The position numbers and the translations under genes were made by a program. From Sugiyamaella lignohabitans (taxonomy: Eukaryota > Ascomycota > Dipodascomycetes > Dipodascales > Trichomonascaceae): DNA of 64,000 nt. The notes under the pieces were generated by a model, which had not been told where the DNA came from, did not search any database, and was given only the letters and a program-made list of their open reading frames with translations. The stretch is taken from contig NC_031673.1 of assembly GCF_001640025.1 (NCBI RefSeq), positions 1,984,001-2,048,000 on the forward strand. The letters run 5' to 3'. How positions within the stretch are numbered: the first letter of the stretch is position 1; every line of letters begins with the position of its first letter. Positions 46,591 to 55,189 of this stretch are shown one piece after another.

Positions 46591-47454
46591 ATGCCTTTAG
46601 TAAGTGGCGGACTCCAGGCTCTGGTGTCAATTGACTCCCATTTCTAACCAATCGTTCCAGGTCACTATCTCTGCAAACATCAACGACGCTCTGAAGAAGC
46701 ACGAGGTCGTGCCAGACGGTATGTGGAGGCCGTGCCTCCGGCGGCTGGGGCTCTGCCCCAGACCCCGTGGCTCCTGCTTCTCGCAGGAGATTGCTTGGAC
46801 CGACTGTCGACGAAAGAAACGATTCGAGCGAAGCGAGAAGAGCAATGGGGTCTGGGGCAACGCCCCAGCCGCCGGAGGCAGCACCCCATCCCCACCAGAT
46901 ACTAACAATTGCCAGTTGTGCCCGAGTTTTCGCCCAAGGGTCTTATTACTGTTACATATGGTAAGGATACCGAGGTTGCACTTGGCAATCTTTTGAAACC
47001 CAGTGAGACCCAGAACAGACCGTCTGTGGCTTTGACACTGACTGAAGGCGATGAAACCGATAAATCGGCTTCGTACACTTTGGTCATTACCGACCCTGAT
47101 GCTCCTACTAAGGGCGATAAGAAGTGGTCTGAGTACTGCCACTACGTGGTGAGCGGCATTAAACCGTCGGAGTCCGTCGATTATACAGTGGTCGACTTCT
47201 CGAAAGCCAATGAACTGATTCCGTATATGGGACCAGCACCTCCACCAGCCACTGGAAAACACAGATATGTGTTCATCCTGTATAAAGAGGCGTCGTCGCA
47301 CACTCCCAAGATCTTCGAATCCGACAACAGAGCCAACTGGGGCACGGGCGTTCCTGGTTCCGGAGCGTCTGATTGGGCCGCCAAAAACAAGCTGACTCCC
47401 GTGGCCATCAACTTCTTCTACGCCCAGAACCCCGACCAGGGCCAAGACAAGTAA
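46591..47454 (+). CDS. TFS1: Tfs1-type PEBP (carboxypeptidase Y inhibitor family), two introns
   Basis: A phosphatidylethanolamine-binding protein of the Tfs1 type; budding-yeast Tfs1 inhibits carboxypeptidase Y and the RasGAP Ira2. Three exons: 46591..46599 (MPL only), 46661..46718 and 46916..47454, giving 201 residues. Intron 1 (61 bp) has GTAAGT, CTAAC and CCAG. Intron 2 (197 bp) has GTATGT at 46719, branch TACTAAC at 46900-46906 and CCAG at 46915, and contains the whole of GC element 14. The joined protein reads HEVVPD-VVPEFSPKGL. Family motifs are VITDPDAP, KKWSEYCHYVV, YMGPAPPPATGKHRYVFILYK and the C-terminal ASDWAAKNKL...NFFYAQ. No signal peptide. It is convergent with YAE1. Confidence 0.95.
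46733..46880. repeat. GC double-hairpin element 14, full pair inside TFS1 intron 2
   Basis: 148 bp, three quarters of the 197-bp intron, lying 14 bp after the 5' splice site and 20 bp before the branch site. The left arm is CTCCTGCTTCTCGCAGGAG with an extra TC in the loop. The centre is GGACCGACTGTCGACG, and the right arm GATTCGAGCGAAGCGAGAAG. Confidence 0.93.
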
Positions 47455-47521
47455 TCCCCCTCTCGCTAGCTGTGTAACCAATCATATCTGTATCATTTCA
47501 TTACGTGACGGGGACGGGACG

Positions 47522-47660
47522 TGCCTCCGGCGGCTGGGGCTCCGCCCCAGACCCCGCTGCTCCTCTCGCTTCGCTCGAGTCGGTTTCGTCGACGGTCCCA
47601 GCCATCTCCTGCGAAGCAGGAGCCACGGGGTCTGGGGCGCAGCCCCAGCCGCCGGAGGCA
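47522..47660. repeat. GC double-hairpin element 15, full inverted pair
   Basis: 139 bp, in the opposite polarity to element 5: the CTCTCGCTTCGCTCGAG arm is left and CTCCTGC-GAA-GCAGGAG right, with the reversed centre GTCGACGGTCCCAGC. It is in the convergent gap, 68 bp from the TFS1 stop and 24 bp from the YAE1 stop. Confidence 0.93.
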
Positions 47661-47683
47661 TCTGGCCCACCCTGAGTTTGCGC

Positions 47684-48169
47684 TCAGGTCAGGTTGTTGA
47701 CGAGGGTCGTCCATTTGGCAATGAGCGGGTGAGTGTCGCCTTGCCAGGTTTTTTGGGTGGATGAGGTCCAGTATTCTTTGGAGAAGAGTCGTTCGGCTGA
47801 TAGTTCGAGAGTGGCTGTTCGTTCGAGATCACGGAGTCCTTGGCCTTGGAGAAATCCGATGATTTGGCCTGCCTGTTGGCCTATTTCAGCTCCGATGGGA
47901 TATCCTTCGTCGAATCCTGTTTGAAGAGCCTCGTCTTTCGTCTGGGTGATGCCGTCGATGTATCCTGTGTTGAAATGGTCTCGACGTAGACGGACTAGGT
48001 CTGAGGGTACCTCGTTTGTTGGGGGTCCGTTTTCGGGATCCGGGTTGTTTTCGTCTCCGCTGGATGCCCAGACATCGTCGATATCGCCTCCTTCTGACGC
48101 CGTTGGAGATGGGTACTGGGCTATGGACGACGACTGTGTCGGACTTTCTACTCCGTGAGCCGTTGACAT
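47684..48169 (-). CDS. YAE1: Yae1, Fe-S target adaptor for Rli1 maturation
   Basis: A 161-residue Yae1 homologue. Yae1 with Lto1 bridges the cytosolic iron-sulfur targeting complex to the ribosome-recycling ABC protein Rli1. The defining deca-GX3 pattern is seen at about residues 68-108: GYIDGITQTKDEALQTGFDEGYPIG then AEIGQQAGQIIGFLQG, with Gly every fourth residue. The acidic N-terminus has DDVWASSGDE, a usual Yae1 DDVW feature, and the C-terminus is helical with Trp (YWTSS, KWTTLVNNL). Length is normal. Confidence 0.9.
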   Translation of the reverse strand: MSTAHGVESPTQSSSIAQYPSPTASEGGDIDDVWASSGDENNPDPENGPPTNEVPSDLVRLRRDHFNTGYIDGITQTKDEALQTGFDEGYPIGAEIGQQAGQIIGFLQGQGLRDLERTATLELSAERLFSKEYWTSSTQKTWQGDTHPLIAKWTTLVNNLT

Positions 48170-48394
48170 CTCAGTCTTTTTGTTCGTTCGTCAAATGGAA
48201 TGCCGAGAACGAAAACTTTACTGATCTGAATTCAGTTCCTGAAAAGACGTCAACCGTGTTGATTTAAAGTCAAGAGAGAGGAGCCAGAAATGAGAGATAA
48301 GCTTACAAAGCTCGCTGGTGAAAGATTAGTTGATCTGCGCCGCAGCGTCAGTTGGATTGGGCAATATAAGGGGTACATGCATCAGGCAATAATA

Positions 48395-48880
48395 AGTGTC
48401 CTGCTGCTGCTACTTCTACTGCTGATATTGCTACTGACTCTGTTGCTGCTATTACTAGTGTCACTGTTAGTGATATCGCTATTGCTATTGCTACTGCTAT
48501 TACTGTCGTTATTGCTGGCTAGTACAATTAGTACTGATACTAGTAATACCACAACTTGTACTACTGGTACTACTGGTACTACTGATCTATCTTGTTCCTG
48601 CTATAGCTATATTGCTACTACTCTGGTACCAGAGTTGAACCTATTTGCTATTATAACTGATATTACTACTGATAATTTCTACTAGTGTTACTACTGATAA
48701 TCACTACTGATAGTTACGATAGTTACCTCTTAACGTTACTACTACTGATATAACTGATACTAATACTGATGATACTCCTACTGATACTCCTACTGATACT
48801 CCTAATGATACTACTACTGATACTACTATTGATATTACTGCTATTACGATTACTACGGTTAGTATTGGTGCTGATATTGC
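48395..48880. repeat. Degenerate trinucleotide / 12-bp repeat tract
   Basis: Triplet-periodic tract (CTACTG, GATACT, ATTACT words), least degenerate at 48765-48830 with ACTGATACTCCT units. It looks like a decayed expanded microsatellite. Confidence 0.75.
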
Positions 48881-48959
48881 TACCACTGGGAAAAGGTGTA
48901 TGGCTGCTCAGAAGTGAAGTGCCAGTAACGAGCCCGCCAGCACCTCGACCCCTGAAGCC

Positions 48960-49020
48960 CGACTCGAGCGAAGCGAGAGGAGCAGCGGGGTCTGGGGCGG
49001 AGCCCCAGCCGCCGGAGGCA
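48960..49020 (-). repeat. GC double-hairpin element 16, single unit (R orientation)
   Basis: Consensus R unit CGACTCGAGCGAAGCGAG...GCCGCCGGAGGCA, 137 bp from the stop of the minus-strand gene at 49157, with its TGCCTCC end facing that stop. Confidence 0.92.
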
Positions 49021-49156
49021 GTGGTCTGGCAGTGGCTCCCGAGTGTGTAGGTAGTCGTCAACATCACACATCATGTATTGTTACATAGAAGCATAGAAGA
49101 AGGAAAGTTAAATATATATCAAGACATCGTGACAGCCCCGCTACCCAGATAACATA

Positions 49157-51145
49157 TTAATCGTCCAGAATGTTTCTTACAAGGGAGGAGTTGGTGCCAA
49201 GGCCGTACTCTTCCCACATCATTCGCTGTGAAAAGCTCATTTTGTCGGGCTCGACGTCTTTCGGTAGAGGTGGTGACAATATGTATCTGCCATCAATTTC
49301 CAAAAGCTGTGCATTGCCTTTGACACTACTGGTAGTGTCTAGTACTGAGCCCATACCACCCATTGGCGTGGAATTGTTGGCTGCTGCTACAAGGCTGGCA
49401 GGTGGCTGATTCAGGTTTATGGCTATTGGCAATGAACTGCCATAAGTCGACTCTGCAATTGCCTCTGAAGCCTTGAATGTGGCATCACTATTGGATGGTG
49501 CATCCGGGTCAAGCAACTCATCATCACCTGGGGATCCTGGTAATGAATCATCCACAAGATACTTGGTTGTGTTTCGAGCCGGGAAGCTGCCTGTGGGAAT
49601 GGGAGTAGATATCATAGATGTCGAGTTGGAAATAGGAATAGCAGTGGGAGAAGTAATTTTATTTGTCGCATTTGCTGGGGTGATTGGGAGACCGGTGTTG
49701 GAACTAGAAGTATTATTTTGACTGGAAATAATGCTCTTGGGGTTTGGATTAGTGGCATTTACACCCAGAGATGACTCGGGTAGTGGAACGGAATGCGGTG
49801 GTGATGGGTCTGTACTGTTGGATAGCGATTCGTCAAAATCGAACAAAGGTTCTTCTTCTGGTAGGTCATCGCCTGGTGATGGCAATGGGGTTGTTTGAGA
49901 AGGTGGTGCTTTAAATAATACAGGTGCTGAAGTTTTGGTGTTTTTATGAGGGGTTGCCAGGTGATTAGGCGTTAATGGAACAGGTGCAAGTAGAGGTGGG
50001 ATTTGTGACTGGGTAGTAACAGGATTGCTGACACTACCACTAAAGCTTTTAACAGTGGCGCTGGGTGTTGGACCTGGACCAGTAGAAGTGTGATTATTAG
50101 TCAGTGGTTCTAATGCTGTTGTTTTACTGTTATCCGTGCTATTAACCTCGTCACTGGTGGTTTCAGTTTGTTGTTTTACAGGTAACTTCATAGGGATATT
50201 TCTGTTGCCAATATAAATTGGTTGTGCATCCTCGTCTTCCTTCCATTCCAGTAATTTAGGTTCTTGCCTGCTGGAATTACTGGTGTTGCTAGTGCTGCCA
50301 GTACTTTTGTTACTACTGTTGCTATTGCTAGTAACATCAGGACTCCTACCACTAGTGGTATCTTCGTCAGCATCAGTAGAAGATCCTTCTTCCTCCTCCT
50401 GCTGTTGCTCAAGTTCGTCATCATTATAATAGTCGCCATCGTCATATTCACCGTCATCATCACTGTCGTCTTTATAGAAGACCGAGACCTGGTTGTTTTT
50501 TAAAGCAAATGCTACCCGTTTATGTGGCTTGTTATCTGGCGAAGATCCTAATGAAGACGTCTCGGAAGAAGAATTCGAAGACTTGGGCTTGGCAAGACTA
50601 GATTTCAGTGGCTTTCCATTCTTATCAAAAATAGGTTGAGCAAACTGTTTAGCAGGTGAACTCGACCTCGACCTTGGATGGGAAAGCACTTGTAAACTAC
50701 TCATAGCCAACTTTTCTTTACGGGATGTAGGACTCGTACTGGCAGATGTCGAAGCAGAAGTGTTGTTCGAATCCGACAACATCTCACTTCCAGCACCACC
50801 AGCACCTCCTATACTAGTATCAATGGCATTGGCAGCAGAAAGCTCAGTCTCTTGTTCCAGCTCTAGTCTGGCCTTTTCCATTCGCCGCGTCAATACTGTT
50901 TCCTGACAGTATTCAAAAAAATCAGTCACTTTGGACTCAATAAACTGAACAATCTCTTCATGATACTTCTCCTGACGAGCCTGAATATGCGCTACTAAAT
51001 CTTTTGGTAACTCCCTATAAATATCATCTCTCAGTCTGGGGGATAGAAAGTTGAATAAATATCCCGCCGGAATCGACGGTGCTTTTTCTACTGGACTGTA
51101 TATCGATTGCGGTAACTCGTCCATATCGAAAGCTTTTGAAGGCAT
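49157..51145 (-). CDS. Unidentified Ser/Asp-rich protein with conserved-looking N- and C-terminal blocks
   Basis: The frame is open to 51331, but the first ATG is at 51145 (MPSKAFDMDELPQSIYSPVE), giving 662 residues. The N-terminal block (1-130) looks folded and helical: AGYLFNFLSPRLRDDIYREL, KYHEEIVQFIESKVTDFFEY and RRMEKARLELEQE. A long disordered, Ser/Asn/Thr/Pro-rich middle holds KRVAFALKNNQVSVFYKDD, an acidic run (DDSDDDGEYDDGDY) and EEEPLFDFDE. The C-terminal block LPKDVEPDKMSFSQRMMWEEYG looks conserved. No family is recognised. A KRVxFxL plus terminal motif layout suggests a regulatory or scaffold protein; nothing more is claimed. An upstream exon is possible because the frame stays open, but no splice pair was found. 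Confidence 0.75.
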   Translation of the reverse strand: MPSKAFDMDELPQSIYSPVEKAPSIPAGYLFNFLSPRLRDDIYRELPKDLVAHIQARQEKYHEEIVQFIESKVTDFFEYCQETVLTRRMEKARLELEQETELSAANAIDTSIGGAGGAGSEMLSDSNNTSASTSASTSPTSRKEKLAMSSLQVLSHPRSRSSSPAKQFAQPIFDKNGKPLKSSLAKPKSSNSSSETSSLGSSPDNKPHKRVAFALKNNQVSVFYKDDSDDDGEYDDGDYYNDDELEQQQEEEEGSSTDADEDTTSGRSPDVTSNSNSSNKSTGSTSNTSNSSRQEPKLLEWKEDEDAQPIYIGNRNIPMKLPVKQQTETTSDEVNSTDNSKTTALEPLTNNHTSTGPGPTPSATVKSFSGSVSNPVTTQSQIPPLLAPVPLTPNHLATPHKNTKTSAPVLFKAPPSQTTPLPSPGDDLPEEEPLFDFDESLSNSTDPSPPHSVPLPESSLGVNATNPNPKSIISSQNNTSSSNTGLPITPANATNKITSPTAIPISNSTSMISTPIPTGSFPARNTTKYLVDDSLPGSPGDDELLDPDAPSNSDATFKASEAIAESTYGSSLPIAINLNQPPASLVAAANNSTPMGGMGSVLDTTSSVKGNAQLLEIDGRYILSPPLPKDVEPDKMSFSQRMMWEEYGLGTNSSLVRNILDD

Positions 51146-51994
51146 TTCAGCCAGTTCGACGTCAAGCACAACACGATTCCGTTGTGCTTCCTCTTTCGAT
51201 TTTTTATTTTCTCTTCTTAACCCAGTTTGGTGGTTAAGAAATGACACACCTGTATCTCTACTGAGTATGGCCAAATTTAGACTCAGCACAAAATGACAAT
51301 ATCCACTAACAACACAGACAATAACGACCACTTAATAATACAGACAAAGCAGATTTGGTGGTGGGGTAATGATCTGAACCAGAAGTAACCGCTTTCAGTC
51401 CTTGTCCAATTGAGCACTGCTCGTTTCTCCCTGGCCCCTCGGATACAGCCTTGTTGTACACAGTTTAGACTTTGTTGCTACTTATATCTGTTTTATGTCG
51501 CAACTCACCGTGTGTATTAGGTCTGCTATGTTGCACCCCGCCAAACTCACTGGATCTCAAACGAAAATATATGCCCAACTCGGCACTTTTCAAGAGGTCT
51601 GTGTGTTTTGTAAACTATCAGTGACCAGGAAACCTAGTGACAGAAGTATATCCCAAATAGTCAAGGTTAAAGGGAAACTAAGTTTCAGTATGGCCAGTTA
51701 GGTATGCTTCTGCCGCGTTATATTTCGGAACAATTAGGACTGCTTGACCGACTGACCTTCGCTGCTGCCGAACTATAAACGTACGAAAATGCGGGGAGGC
51801 GGGCAGCACGTCTACTATTTACCCTGTCGTCACCTCGTCACCCCGTCCAGCTCGAATTCGATTTCTGAAAACGCCAAAATAGCAACTTCCAAAATAAGCT
51901 CAAAAACAACCTCATAACCGCTCTCCAGCTCTCCCCTACCACTTCCTTGCTCGCTGCCAGACGATCCAGCTAATCCTCCCCACGTTTATCCCCC

Positions 51995-52032
51995 TCACTC
52001 GGCCACCCACTCGGCCACCCACTCGGCCGAAA
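51995..52032. repeat. Short tandem repeat CACTCGGCCACC
   Basis: Three near-perfect 12-bp copies in a CT-rich stretch. Confidence 0.8.
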
Positions 52033-52231
52033 TCGGAACCTCTAGTCACGTGCCACCCACTCAAACTTAAAATCCCCTCCCTCTCCAACTATCCCTATAA
52101 ATAACAACAAGCACCTCTCTGTACCCTCTAACTCGCAAACCCCGACAGTACCCGCGGGCATTCTGGGCTAGCCTGGACCCTGGTGCCGATCGGTGCCAGG
52201 ATCGACAGGGTTCTTTTCAGGGGGTGGGTGT

Positions 52232-52388
52232 TGCCTCCGGCGGCTGGGGCTCCGCCCCAGACCCCGCTGCTCCTCTCGCTGCGCTCGAGTCGGGCGTGGG
52301 GGTCGCCAGTTGGCGGGTGAAACCCGGCGTGAACTCCTGCGAAGCAGGAGCAACGGGGTCTGGGGCGGAGCCCCAGCCGCCGGAGGCA
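52232..52388. repeat. GC double-hairpin element 17, full inverted pair
   Basis: 157 bp. The left arm is CTCTCGCTGCGCTCGAGTCGG, the right arm CTCCTGC-GAA-GCAGGAG. The centre differs from other copies (GCGTGGGGGTCGCCAGTTGG). It lies 74 bp from the CUE1 stop. Confidence 0.93.
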
Positions 52389-52461
52389 GGTTCATCCCGT
52401 GGACGTGGTCTTAGTTTCGTGAATTCTATCTACGTATGTGTGTGGGGGTGTGGGTGGAGGG

Positions 52462-53115
52462 TCATTTCGCTTGCTGTCTTTTGAGTTCGAGATTGCGGCG
52501 GGCCCGTAGGACCATTTCTTGCTGCTGGCGTTTTAGCTGGGCCTGGCGTTCTTGTTTGTCGGTGCTCCATTTCATTTTGGGGAGAGGAGTGTCGGCAGCA
52601 GGGGTAGTGGCGTTGGATTTGACTGCTTCTGTGAGATCGTATTTGCTGATGAGGTCTTTGTAGGGACCGGGAGATGGGGATGACGAGGTCGATGCAGATG
52701 TCGATGCAGAGGTGGATGCGACAGGAGCTGCCACTGGAGCACTGGGAGGAAAGGGAAGTGTTCCAGTGGACAAGTATCGTTCAACAGTCACTTCTACAGA
52801 TCCTGTTCTCTGTAAATCGTAGCGAATTTGCTCGATTGTCAACTGAGGAGCCAGTGTTTGGACCACCTCGACCATGCTTTGAGTGACAGGTCTTCTATAA
52901 CCAGGCGATGCTCGCGTTGGAATGCTATTAGCAGCAGCCTGCTGAGCAGCAGTGTTCTGTTGGTGTCTCGACCGATTAGGAGGTGTCGTCCGTGATCTGT
53001 TTAATGTATCTGGAGCACTGGCTGATGTTGCTGGTTGAGACAGTAGATAGTATCTCATAACCACAAACGTTACCGCCAGAACGACGAAAAACGTGATAGT
53101 CGACGAATCAGCCAT
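52462..53115 (-). CDS. CUE1: Cue1, ER anchor and activator of Ubc7
   Basis: A 217-residue homologue of Cue1, the ER membrane protein that recruits and activates the E2 Ubc7 for ER-associated degradation. The N-terminal membrane segment is [20 protein letters not shown] (about residues 5-24). A CUE domain at about 78-125 has [20 protein letters not shown] and [18 protein letters not shown], including the LxxxxIxxDL-type helix. A Ser/Thr/Ala linker follows. The C-terminal helix ([20 protein letters not shown] then [15 protein letters not shown]) corresponds to the Ubc7-binding region. Length is close to yeast Cue1 (203). Confidence 0.93.
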   Translation of the reverse strand: MADSSTITFFVVLAVTFVVMRYYLLSQPATSASAPDTLNRSRTTPPNRSRHQQNTAAQQAAANSIPTRASPGYRRPVTQSMVEVVQTLAPQLTIEQIRYDLQRTGSVEVTVERYLSTGTLPFPPSAPVAAPVASTSASTSASTSSSPSPGPYKDLISKYDLTEAVKSNATTPAADTPLPKMKWSTDKQERQAQLKRQQQEMVLRARRNLELKRQQAK

Positions 53116-54217
53116 GGTTTCTTGTACTCTGATGCCAGAATCAGACTCGAAATCGAAATTTTGTAGAGAAATATCACTATAGTACCACCTTTTACACCAG
53201 TTACAATGTAATGTATGATGCTATCACACCAAAACCTTCAAATCAGGATGAAAATGAAATTCGGGAATAAATCAGCTATTGCTGTTGTTTTTATGCTGTA
53301 AAAAGACTGGATAGATAGAGATCAAGCCCAGTACTACCCCGCGAGTCAGACTACTATTTCACCCACTATCAAGTCAACTGTAGTCTACAGACTATCATTT
53401 CGGACCGGATCCTGCTCTATATCTGGCGGCATTCGAGCCCTAACCCTGCTTGTAAAATGAAGTCTCTGAAAGCAGATAAAGTGGCTCTTCAAGGAGTTTT
53501 ATACATACAATAAAATAATAAATAGCTTTTATTAAAGCTCTCTTTCATCTAATAATTATTTATTGACCTGAAATGAGAATGACACCAGTCTATTACCAGC
53601 AGTTTTTTTTTGATTCAGAGTTCAGTTACCCGGCCTAATAATAATAGTTGCCAGAACCTGTCATTTCCCTTTCTTCACCTGTTTAAACTCATCACCATCT
53701 TCACTCTTGTGCCTGAACCCCCACAGTAACGACTCGAGCGAAGCGAGAAGAGCCACGGGGTCTGGGGCAAAGCCCCAGCCGCCGGAGGCAGGTCCTCCCG
53801 CACGACGCACCCCTGAATCCCAACAGGTCATAGTCAAAGCCGGGTAACGAGAGTAAGTAATGCAAAAACACACATGCAATCTCGAGCATCTTGCATAATC
53901 GGTAGATAGCTATAGAGGCTGGAAACACTATAGAGAAGGCAGGTAGGCCGGCAGATTGGCCGGCAGGCAGGCGTGAGGTGTACAGTGGACGAATGAGAGC
54001 TGGACCCGCCAGTCAGTCAGATCCAGAAACGAGTATGAATCTAGCACGAGTAATAAAAAAAATAAATGGGAAAGGTAGTATAAGTAGACAGGTTTATTAA
54101 GAGTATAAATAATAAACATGAGAGCATTAACAAAAAAATAAATAAGATAATAAAAATAATAATTATGACAAAAAGAGACGAGGCAGCTAGGGCTGCCAAG
54201 CCAGCTGAGTAGACAGT
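53116..54217. other. Intergenic CUE1 promoter / SAP30 3' region
   Basis: 1.1 kb, AT-rich, containing GC element 18, a GGCAGGTAGGCCGGCAG-type short repeat at about 53937-53972, and A-rich runs (54050-54160). No supported gene. Confidence 0.5.
53730..53790 (-). repeat. GC double-hairpin element 18, single unit (R orientation)
   Basis: R unit with CTCGAGCGAAGCGAGAAG and hairpin CTGGGGC-AAA-GCCCCAG. It is 428 bp downstream of the SAP30 stop, with the TGCCTCC end facing it. Confidence 0.9.
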
Positions 54218-54817
54218 TTACGAGAACTGGAGTTTGAAAGCACGGTCCTGGCGTTTGACACTATAAATAAAATCAACAATGACCTCGCTTTCACGGACAC
54301 CTTGAGACAGGAAATGGCGTTTAATCTGGTAAGCAGCGTCCGATTTGGCGATGCGGTTCGAGTTTTTATACGCAATTGTCCGGCGACCGACTGGACTCTC
54401 GAGCATGAATCCTGACAAAGTCTGTGGAGATGACACCGCCAGTTTGTTCACAGCACGGTACTTTCGTAACGCGCTCAAAGGAAGAGTCTCAAAATCGAGC
54501 TAGCATCTAAGTTAGTACCACCGTCACTCTCACTTCCCTCCACCATCCTACCCAGTATCCAAACTTCGCATTTTCTTTCCCAAAAAATTTCTCACCAGTT
54601 CCTGGCACCATTTCTGGGTCAGTGAAGTCGTTCAGTTGCTCGTACTTACCGGATCAACCACAGTTTCGGGTTCTATCGTGGACTGGGGCGACGTCTGCGA
54701 AGGACCGCTAGCGGAATTGGCGCTGCCAGCGGACGAACCAACGGGTTTGCCGCGAGTCGAGGTGGATCCCGCTGTAGATTTCGACGAGGAACTAAGGCCG
54801 CCTCGTGGATTCGCCAT
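54218..54817 (-). CDS. SAP30: Sap30, Sin3-binding subunit of the Rpd3 deacetylase complex, one intron
   Basis: Exon 1 54817-54650 (56 codons exactly) and exon 2 54499-54218 give 149 residues. The intron 54649-54500 has GTAAGT, TACTAAC and GCTAG. Exon 1 is a Ser/Gly-rich disordered N-terminus. Exon 2 is the Sap30 Sin3-binding domain: LDFETLPLSALRKYRAVNKL, then GRRTIAYKNSNRIAKSDAAY, then QIKRHFLSQGVRESEVIVDF and IYSV. This matches the LxxxTLRRYKxxxKL and HFxxxxVxExxxxxxFIYxVK layout of SAP30 proteins. In yeast it tethers Sin3-Rpd3L histone deacetylase. It is somewhat shorter than budding-yeast Sap30 (201). Assignment by motif pattern is fairly strong. Confidence 0.83.
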
Positions 54818-55189
54818 TTTTTTTCTGAATTTAATTTCACACTTAAATCTGTAGTAACAATACACACACAGTTGACCTACTCAAACCTCACAAACGAATT
54901 TAACTTCCACTGGCATGATCGGCGCTCGACTCTGCATCGACCGTTCCCATACCGCAGCCGCATCAGGGTCCCGGAGGGGGGTCGGACTGCCTCCGGCGGC
55001 TGGGGCTCTGCCCCAGACCCCGTAGCTCCTGCTTCGCAGGAGTTGGCTGGGACCGTCGACGCAAACGACTCGAGCGTAGCGAGAGGAGCAGCGGGGTCTG
55101 GGGCGGAGCCCCAGCCGCCGGAGGCAGACCCCCGCCTGGAGCCAGTGTCTAGGGATGATTTATTGAGATACAGCAGTAGGAGAGACGGG
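54818..55189. other. Short intergenic SAP30 promoter / CBK1 3' region
   Basis: 372 bp, including GC element 19; nothing else recognised. Confidence 0.5.
54988..55126. repeat. GC double-hairpin element 19, full inverted pair
   Basis: 139 bp, same polarity as elements 5 and 11 (CTCCTGC-TTC-GCAGGAG left). Flanks extend the inverted repeat (GGGGGGTCGGAC left, AGACCCCC right). It lies 64 bp from the CBK1 stop. Confidence 0.93.

Larger units (their letters stand above)
48170..49156. other. Intergenic with long CTA/CTG low-complexity tract
   Basis: 987 bp. From about 48395 to 48880 the plus strand is an irregular array of CTG, CTA, GAT and ACT triplets, including several perfect ACTGATACTCCT repeats (48760-48815). 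Leu- and Thr-rich frames here are by-products. GC element 16 lies at the right end. Confidence 0.65.
51146..52461. promoter_or_regulatory. Long intergenic region with tandem repeats and GC element 17
   Basis: 1.3 kb upstream of the unidentified gene and downstream of CUE1. It contains three tandem CCACTCGGCCAC-type units (about 51998-52030), CACGTG at 52047-52052, an orphan plus-strand TATAAATA at 52096-52103, and GC element 17. A short plus-strand transcript is possible, but no coding frame supports it. Confidence 0.5.

Noticed and set aside
48290..48685. 131-codon Leu-rich frame ([12 protein letters not shown]...)
   Set aside because: It is a translation of the degenerate CTG/CTA tract and has no domain beyond that composition.
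51146..51331. N-terminal extension of the unidentified gene to 51331
   Set aside because: No ATG is present (51331 is GTG) and no convincing intron was found; the first ATG at 51145 is preferred.
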